From contig CAAEIG010000069.1 in NCBI GenBank assembly GCA_900755895.1, positions 1-8,494 on the forward strand: 8,494 bases of DNA, given 5' to 3'. Positions within the stretch are counted from its first letter, which is position 1. Every line of letters starts with the position of its first letter. This stretch comes from Clostridia bacterium (GTDB lineage: Bacteria; Bacillota; Clostridia; Oscillospirales; Acutalibacteraceae). This document shows positions 4,802-8,494 of the stretch, piece after piece. The translations under genes were made by a program, and so were the position numbers. Below the pieces are notes generated by a model. It did no database searches. It had not been told where the DNA came from and saw nothing but the letters and a program-made list of their open reading frames with translations.

Positions 4802-7564
4802 ATGTATCAAAAGGAAAAGAGCCAAATCACGGTTCATAAAACGGCTGCGGATATGGTTCGCAGGGATGAGGCCAACAAAAAGCTGGCCTTTGCAGCAGGC
4901 AATAAAATCAAACCGGTTTTGAAGCAGCTTGATACTGCGCTGACCGGACTGGGTGATAAGGCGGTGATTTCCCACCGGATCGCTTTTGGGCGGAATAAAG
5001 TAACGCACGAAAAGAAAAAATCGCTTGTTGCAAGATTGGCAGGGGCGTTTATCAATCCATTTACCGCAATTTTGTTCTGCCTGGCAGTCGTATCTATTTT
5101 TACCGATATTGTTGTACCGATCCTTCAGCATGCACCGGAGGATGTGGCTCCGCTTACCATCATTATAATTTTTACGATGGTATTTATTTCCGGTACACTT
5201 CGGTTTGTCCAGGAATCCCGGTCGGGGAATGCCGCGGAGAAGCTGTTGGCGATGATTACCACCACTTGCACGGTTACAAGAAAGAACAACGGGAAGCAGG
5301 AGATCCCTCTGGAAGATTTGGTAGTCGGTGATATTATTCATCTCTCCGCTGGCGATATGGTTCCGGCGGATGTACGGGTGCTGGAGGCCAAAGACCTGTT
5401 TATCAGCCAGTCGGCCCTGACAGGGGAGAGCGATCCCATCGAAAAGATTCCGGTTGTCTGTGAGAAGGAATACGATTCCATCACAGATTACCCGAACATC
5501 GCCTTTATGGGAAGCAATGTCATCAGCGGGAGTGCAACGGCGGTCGTGGTAGCCGTAGGTGATGATACCCTTTTCGGCTCCATGGCGGTGTCTGTCGCGG
5601 GAGAAGCAGTGGAAACCAATTTTACGAAAGGCGTAAACGCAGTTTCCTGGGTCCTGATTCGCTTCATGCTGGTGATGGTACCGGTGGTATTCTTCATCAA
5701 TGGTCTGACCAAGGGTGACTGGCTGGAAGCGTTTCTGTTCGCCATTTCCGTGGCAGTGGGCCTCACCCCTGAAATGCTGCCGATGATCGTCACCACCTGC
5801 CTTGCTAAAGGTGCGATGTCCATGTCAAAGAAAAAGACCATCGTGAAAAACTTAAATTCTATTCAGAACTTTGGGGCGATGGATGTACTCTGCACGGATA
5901 AAACCGGCACATTGACCCAGGACAAAGTGGTTCTGGAGTACCACATGGATGTGACCGGAAAGGAAGATATTCGTGTTTTAAGACATGCGTACCTGAATAG
6001 CTACTTCCAGACCGGATATAAAAATTTGATGGATATAGCGATTATTGAGCGGACAGAGGAGGAAGAAGCGGCCAATCACCAGTTGGCCGATCTCTCCGCA
6101 GTTTACCACAAGGTAGACGAGATTCCGTTTGACTTCACCAGGCGCCGCCTTTCAACGGTTGTAGAGGATACCAGCGGGAAACGGCAAATGATTACCAAGG
6201 GTGCCATAGAAGAAATGCTCTCCATCTGTTCTCATGCGGAATATCAGGGAGAGGTGCAGCCACTTACCGATCAAATTCGGCAGGCGATTCTGAAAACAGT
6301 AGCCGATTTGAATGAGGACGGGATGCGCGTAATCGCCATTGCGCAAAAACGGGCGCTTCCTGCCGCTGATACATACAGCGTCAAGGACGAGTGCGATATG
6401 GTTCTGATGGGATACCTTGCATTTCTTGATCCGCCCAAGGAGTCCACCGCGGAGGCGATTCGGGCATTGAAAGCCCATGGCGTCACCACAAAAATCCTCA
6501 CCGGAGATAACGACCGTGTGACCCGCTGTATCTGCAAGCAGGTGGGCCTCAAGGTAAGCAATCTTCTGCTCGGCTCCGATGTGGAACGCATGAGCGATGA
6601 CGAGCTGATCCAGGTGGCAGAATCTACGGATGTATTTGCCAAGCTCTCGCCGGATCAGAAGGCACGTGTTGTGACGGCCCTGCGGAGCGGCGGGCATACC
6701 GTAGGCTTTATGGGGGATGGCATCAATGACGCTGCGGCGATGAAATCGGCGGATATTGGCATTTCCGTGGACACTGCAGTAGATATTGCAAAAGAGTCGG
6801 CGGACATTATCCTGCTGGAAAAAGACCTGATGGTACTGGAGCAGGGTATCATTGAGGGCCGCAAAACCTATGCCAATATGATTAAGTATATCAAAATGAC
6901 GGCCTCCTCCAACTTTGGAAATATGTTTTCGGTATTGGCAGCCTCGGCACTCCTTCCCTTCCTGCCGATGGAGAGCGTCCATCTAATCTTGCTGAACCTG
7001 ATCTATGATCTGAGCTGTACCGCCATCCCCTGGGACAACGTGGATGAGGAATTTATCGCTGTTCCACGCAAGTGGGAAGCATCCAGCATTGGGAATTTTA
7101 TGATCTGGATCGGGCCTACGAGTTCTATCTTCGACTGGACAACATACGCCTTTCTGTACTTCGTTTTCTGCCCGATATTCGTTTCCGGCGGCGTGCTTTA
7201 TAATGACCTGTCTGCTCATTACAGAGGAGCGGAACTGGCACAAATGCAGACTACTTATGCGGCCATGTTCCATGCCGGGTGGTTTGTGGAATCCATGTGG
7301 AGCCAGACGCTGGTGATCCACATGATCCGAACCCCGAAACTGCCGTTTATCCAGAGCCGCGCCTCGGCCCCGGTGACGTTGCTGACCTTTACCGGCATCG
7401 CGGTACTGACGGTCATCCCCTTTACCGCATTGGGAAAAATGCTCGGATTTGTCGCCCTCCCCACAGCTTATTTTGCTTACCTGATCCCCTGCATTTTGTT
7501 GTATATGGTGTTGGCGACCAGTATTAAGAAAGCCTATGTGCGTCATTTTGGGGAGCTGCTGTAA
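4802..7564 (+). CDS. mgtA: Magnesium-translocating P-type ATPase, complete
   Basis: A P3B-type ATPase that imports Mg2+ across the cytoplasmic membrane at the cost of ATP. The 920 residues match the family length of about 900. In order: a cytoplasmic N-terminus (1-80), spans 1-2 (about 83-132), the actuator domain with TGES (207-210), spans 3-4 with LTPEMLP (321-327) of the ion path, the phosphorylation motif CTDKTGT with Asp366, the nucleotide-binding domain with KGA (466-468), DPPKE (543-547), TGD (567-569), the hinge MGDGIND (637-643), then six C-terminal spans including LPWD-like IPWDNVD (742-748), a conserved MgtA signature. The ATG has AAAGGAGG 11 bases before it. No key residue is missing. 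It lies fifth in the mgtC unit and is followed after 21 bases by a small membrane protein. I see no M-box riboswitch in front of it. It is probably the only working copy in this window. Confidence 0.96.
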   Translation: MYQKEKSQITVHKTAADMVRRDEANKKLAFAAGNKIKPVLKQLDTALTGLGDKAVISHRIAFGRNKVTHEKKKSLVARLAGAFINPFTAILFCLAVVSIFTDIVVPILQHAPEDVAPLTIIIIFTMVFISGTLRFVQESRSGNAAEKLLAMITTTCTVTRKNNGKQEIPLEDLVVGDIIHLSAGDMVPADVRVLEAKDLFISQSALTGESDPIEKIPVVCEKEYDSITDYPNIAFMGSNVISGSATAVVVAVGDDTLFGSMAVSVAGEAVETNFTKGVNAVSWVLIRFMLVMVPVVFFINGLTKGDWLEAFLFAISVAVGLTPEMLPMIVTTCLAKGAMSMSKKKTIVKNLNSIQNFGAMDVLCTDKTGTLTQDKVVLEYHMDVTGKEDIRVLRHAYLNSYFQTGYKNLMDIAIIERTEEEEAANHQLADLSAVYHKVDEIPFDFTRRRLSTVVEDTSGKRQMITKGAIEEMLSICSHAEYQGEVQPLTDQIRQAILKTVADLNEDGMRVIAIAQKRALPAADTYSVKDECDMVLMGYLAFLDPPKESTAEAIRALKAHGVTTKILTGDNDRVTRCICKQVGLKVSNLLLGSDVERMSDDELIQVAESTDVFAKLSPDQKARVVTALRSGGHTVGFMGDGINDAAAMKSADIGISVDTAVDIAKESADIILLEKDLMVLEQGIIEGRKTYANMIKYIKMTASSNFGNMFSVLAASALLPFLPMESVHLILLNLIYDLSCTAIPWDNVDEEFIAVPRKWEASSIGNFMIWIGPTSSIFDWTTYAFLYFVFCPIFVSGGVLYNDLSAHYRGAELAQMQTTYAAMFHAGWFVESMWSQTLVIHMIRTPKLPFIQSRASAPVTLLTFTGIAVLTVIPFTALGKMLGFVALPTAYFAYLIPCILLYMVLATSIKKAYVRHFGELL

Positions 7565-7585
7565 CAGGAAGGGAGTGTGCATGAT

Positions 7586-7756
7586 ATGACAATCAATTGG
7601 AACACAATATGGATGAATTTGTTCGGAAGAACGGAGCTGTTCGGAATCAATATGGGGTTTTGGGCAGCGATAACCGTGACGGGACTTATTGTGATCCTGA
7701 TGAATGTGGTCTTTTGGACACGGAAAAGATTTCATTCATACGGAGACAGTTTATAG
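7586..7756 (+). CDS. 56-residue single-span membrane protein following mgtA
   Basis: This short gene starts 21 bases after the mgtA stop. AGGAAGGGAG at 7566-7575 is a fair ribosome binding site 10 bases before the ATG; an earlier ATG at 7581 runs into a stop after two codons. The product has an N-terminal Trp-rich amphipathic part (WNTIWMNLFGRTELFG), one membrane span (about 23-44, GFWAAITVTGLIVILMNVVFW) and a basic C-terminal tail (TRKRFHSYG). This layout resembles small P-type ATPase partners such as MgtS, MgtR or KdpF in form, not in sequence. A link to MgtA stability or activity is inferred from its position at the end of the unit and is not proven. I do not know a named family for it. 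Confidence 0.7.
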   Translation: MTINWNTIWMNLFGRTELFGINMGFWAAITVTGLIVILMNVVFWTRKRFHSYGDSL

Positions 7757-7942
7757 CTATTGAACCCCCTGGAGAGCTCCTTCCTGATCCACAAGGCCAT
7801 GCGCTTTGACAGCAAGGGCGGGAGAATCCCGGATGTGATTTCCGATAACTATGAAAAGCTGGCACCCTCCGCAGACACCCGGCTGCGGGTCAACCGTAGC
7901 GGGATCCAGCAAAAAATCATTATGAAATTCTTGCACATATAA
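7757..7942 (+). pseudogene. Orphan coding-like remnant, function unknown
   Basis: The frame continues from the TAG that ends the 56-residue gene and reads about 60 more codons to a TAA at 7940-7942. From about 7763 to 7915 the third codon positions are strongly G or C, as expected of real coding sequence, but no ribosome binding site precedes the only possible start (TTG 7760). The peptide (for example FDSKGGRIPDVISDNYEKL, then RLRVNRSGIQ) looks like the inside of a soluble protein. I do not recognise it. The last ten residues or so are AT-rich and may not belong to the original gene. The simplest reading is a piece of a deleted neighbour left when the Mg genes or the terminator arrived. A genuine small gene is possible. 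Confidence 0.4.
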
Positions 7943-7954
7943 CGTAAAACAAGA

Positions 7955-7997
7955 AGCCCGTTGCAGAATAAAACGGTTCTGCAACGGGCTCCTTTTC
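7955..7997 (+). terminator. Strong intrinsic terminator of the Mg unit, probably two-way
   Basis: A perfect 14-bp GC-rich stem (7955-7968 with 7977-7990, AGCCCGTTGCAGAA/TTCTGCAACGGGCT) encloses an 8-base loop and is followed by CCTTTTC. On the minus strand the same stem is followed by TCTTGTTTT. It can therefore stop both the plus-strand Mg unit and the converging minus-strand ABC gene. Confidence 0.88.
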
Positions 7998-8082
7998 ACA
8001 CCAAAATGAAAAAATGCTATAAAGTTGTGGGCAAATATTTAAAGGAAGGGTAAAAGGGGCAGCAACGCAGGCCCTGGGGCAA

Positions 8083-8107
8083 GTGACGGGCCACCTTCTC
8101 CCGTCAC
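8083..8107 (-). terminator. Weak hairpin at the stop codon of the ABC gene
   Basis: GTGACGGG (8083-8090) and CCCGTCAC (8100-8107) pair perfectly over 8 bases with a 9-base loop, overlapping the TGA of the ABC gene. On the minus strand it is followed by TTGCCCC and not by a T run, so it is a poor intrinsic terminator and may only stabilise the 3' end. The better stop signal for this gene is at 7955-7997. Confidence 0.35.
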
Positions 8108-8494
8108 GCCGCCTCGAACTGGCTGCGGTAGAGGGAGGCGTAAAAGCCGTTCCGGGCCATCAGTTCCCTGTGGGTGCCCCGCTCCACGATGTCGCCGTCC
8201 CGCACCACCAGGATCAGATCCGCGCTGCGGATGGTGGACAGGCGGTGGGCGATGACAAAGCTGGTCTTGCCCTCCATTAAACGTGCCATGGCCTTCTGGA
8301 TCTCCACCTCGGTTCGGGTATCCACGCTGGAGGTGGCCTCGTCCAACACCAGGATGGCCGGGTCGGTGAGCATGGCCCGGGCGATGGTCAGAAGCTGCAT
8401 CTGTCCCTGGGACACGCCGGTGGTCTCCCCGGAAAGCGGGGTGTCGTACCCCTGGGGCAGGGTGCGGATGAAGTGGTCGCAGCAGGCCGCCCGG
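8104..8494 (-). CDS. ABC exporter, nucleotide-binding domain, C-terminal part only
   Basis: The gene runs in from the right edge; 129 residues of the C-terminal ATP-binding domain are visible. The frame is open to the edge, beginning RAACCDHFIRTLPQGYDTPL, the usual stretch before the signature of MsbA/MdlB-type exporters. Then come the ABC signature VSQGQ, the Walker B and D-loop ILVLDEATSSVD, and the switch histidine in IAHRLSTI, followed by the normal VRDGDIVERGTHREL ending. Walker A and the membrane domain are outside the window. Such proteins usually fuse six membrane spans to this domain and work as dimers or paired heterodimers exporting peptides, lipids or drugs; the substrate cannot be told. 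A GTG at 8413-8415 is internal, not a start. The gene is GC-richer than the Mg region, with almost all third positions G or C, and converges on the Mg unit. Confidence 0.93.
   Translation of the reverse strand, partial: RAACCDHFIRTLPQGYDTPLSGETTGVSQGQMQLLTIARAMLTDPAILVLDEATSSVDTRTEVEIQKAMARLMEGKTSFVIAHRLSTIRSADLILVVRDGDIVERGTHRELMARNGFYASLYRSQFEAA

Noticed and set aside
6152..6982. Long minus-strand open frame of 276 codons inside mgtA
   Set aside because: It is antisense to well-conserved P-type ATPase motifs and its peptide shows no domain; it is a by-product of the mgtA codon pattern.
6983..7735. Long minus-strand open frame of 250 codons over the end of mgtA
   Set aside because: It is antisense to the last membrane spans of mgtA and the following small gene; it is rich in His, Gln and Arg and has no recognisable motif.
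1..8494. CRISPR array, tRNA or rRNA genes
   Set aside because: No regularly spaced repeats, cloverleaf or rRNA-like sequence was seen on either strand.

Overview
The window looks like chromosomal DNA of a low-to-mid GC Firmicute, most likely a gut Clostridia member (Oscillospiraceae/Lachnospiraceae-like). This rests on strong AGGAGG-type ribosome binding sites, the style of the OmpR-type winged-helix protein, a DUF3784-type small membrane protein and an IS256-family transposase. The genus cannot be fixed from the sequence alone.

Layout. (1) Positions 1-1294 hold an IS256-family insertion sequence read leftward. Its transposase is complete; the far terminal repeat lies beyond the left edge. 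(2) Immediately after the IS end, 1295-2685 is the C-terminal half of a P3-type (MgtA/MgtB) Mg2+-transport ATPase. It has no stop or frameshift but lacks the phosphorylation site, so the IS has split this gene. (3) 14 bases later a stand-alone winged-helix regulator (2699-3205) follows, ended by a hairpin terminator (3259-3294). (4) A second transcription unit starts near 3350: mgtC (3404-4072), an 85-residue membrane protein (4084-4341), a DUF3784-like membrane protein (4338-4655, ATGA overlap), a 28-codon ORF with a very strong ribosome binding site (4691-4777), an intact 920-residue mgtA (4802-7564) and a 56-residue single-span membrane protein (7586-7756). An orphan coding-like remnant (7757-7942) and a strong, probably two-way terminator (7955-7997) close it. 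(5) From 8104 to the right edge, on the minus strand, is the C-terminal nucleotide-binding domain of a GC-richer ABC exporter, convergent with the Mg unit.

Reading of the whole: a magnesium acquisition and homeostasis island with two diverged MgtA-type pumps, an MgtC partner, a receiver-less DNA-binding regulator and a set of small membrane proteins positioned like pump accessory or regulatory peptides. One pump copy has been knocked out by the IS. The IS carries a hairpin that would hide the transposase start codon in read-through transcripts but not in transcripts from its own internal promoter. The least described parts are the small proteins around mgtA and the receiver-less regulator with a possible 10-bp direct-repeat operator in front of mgtC.
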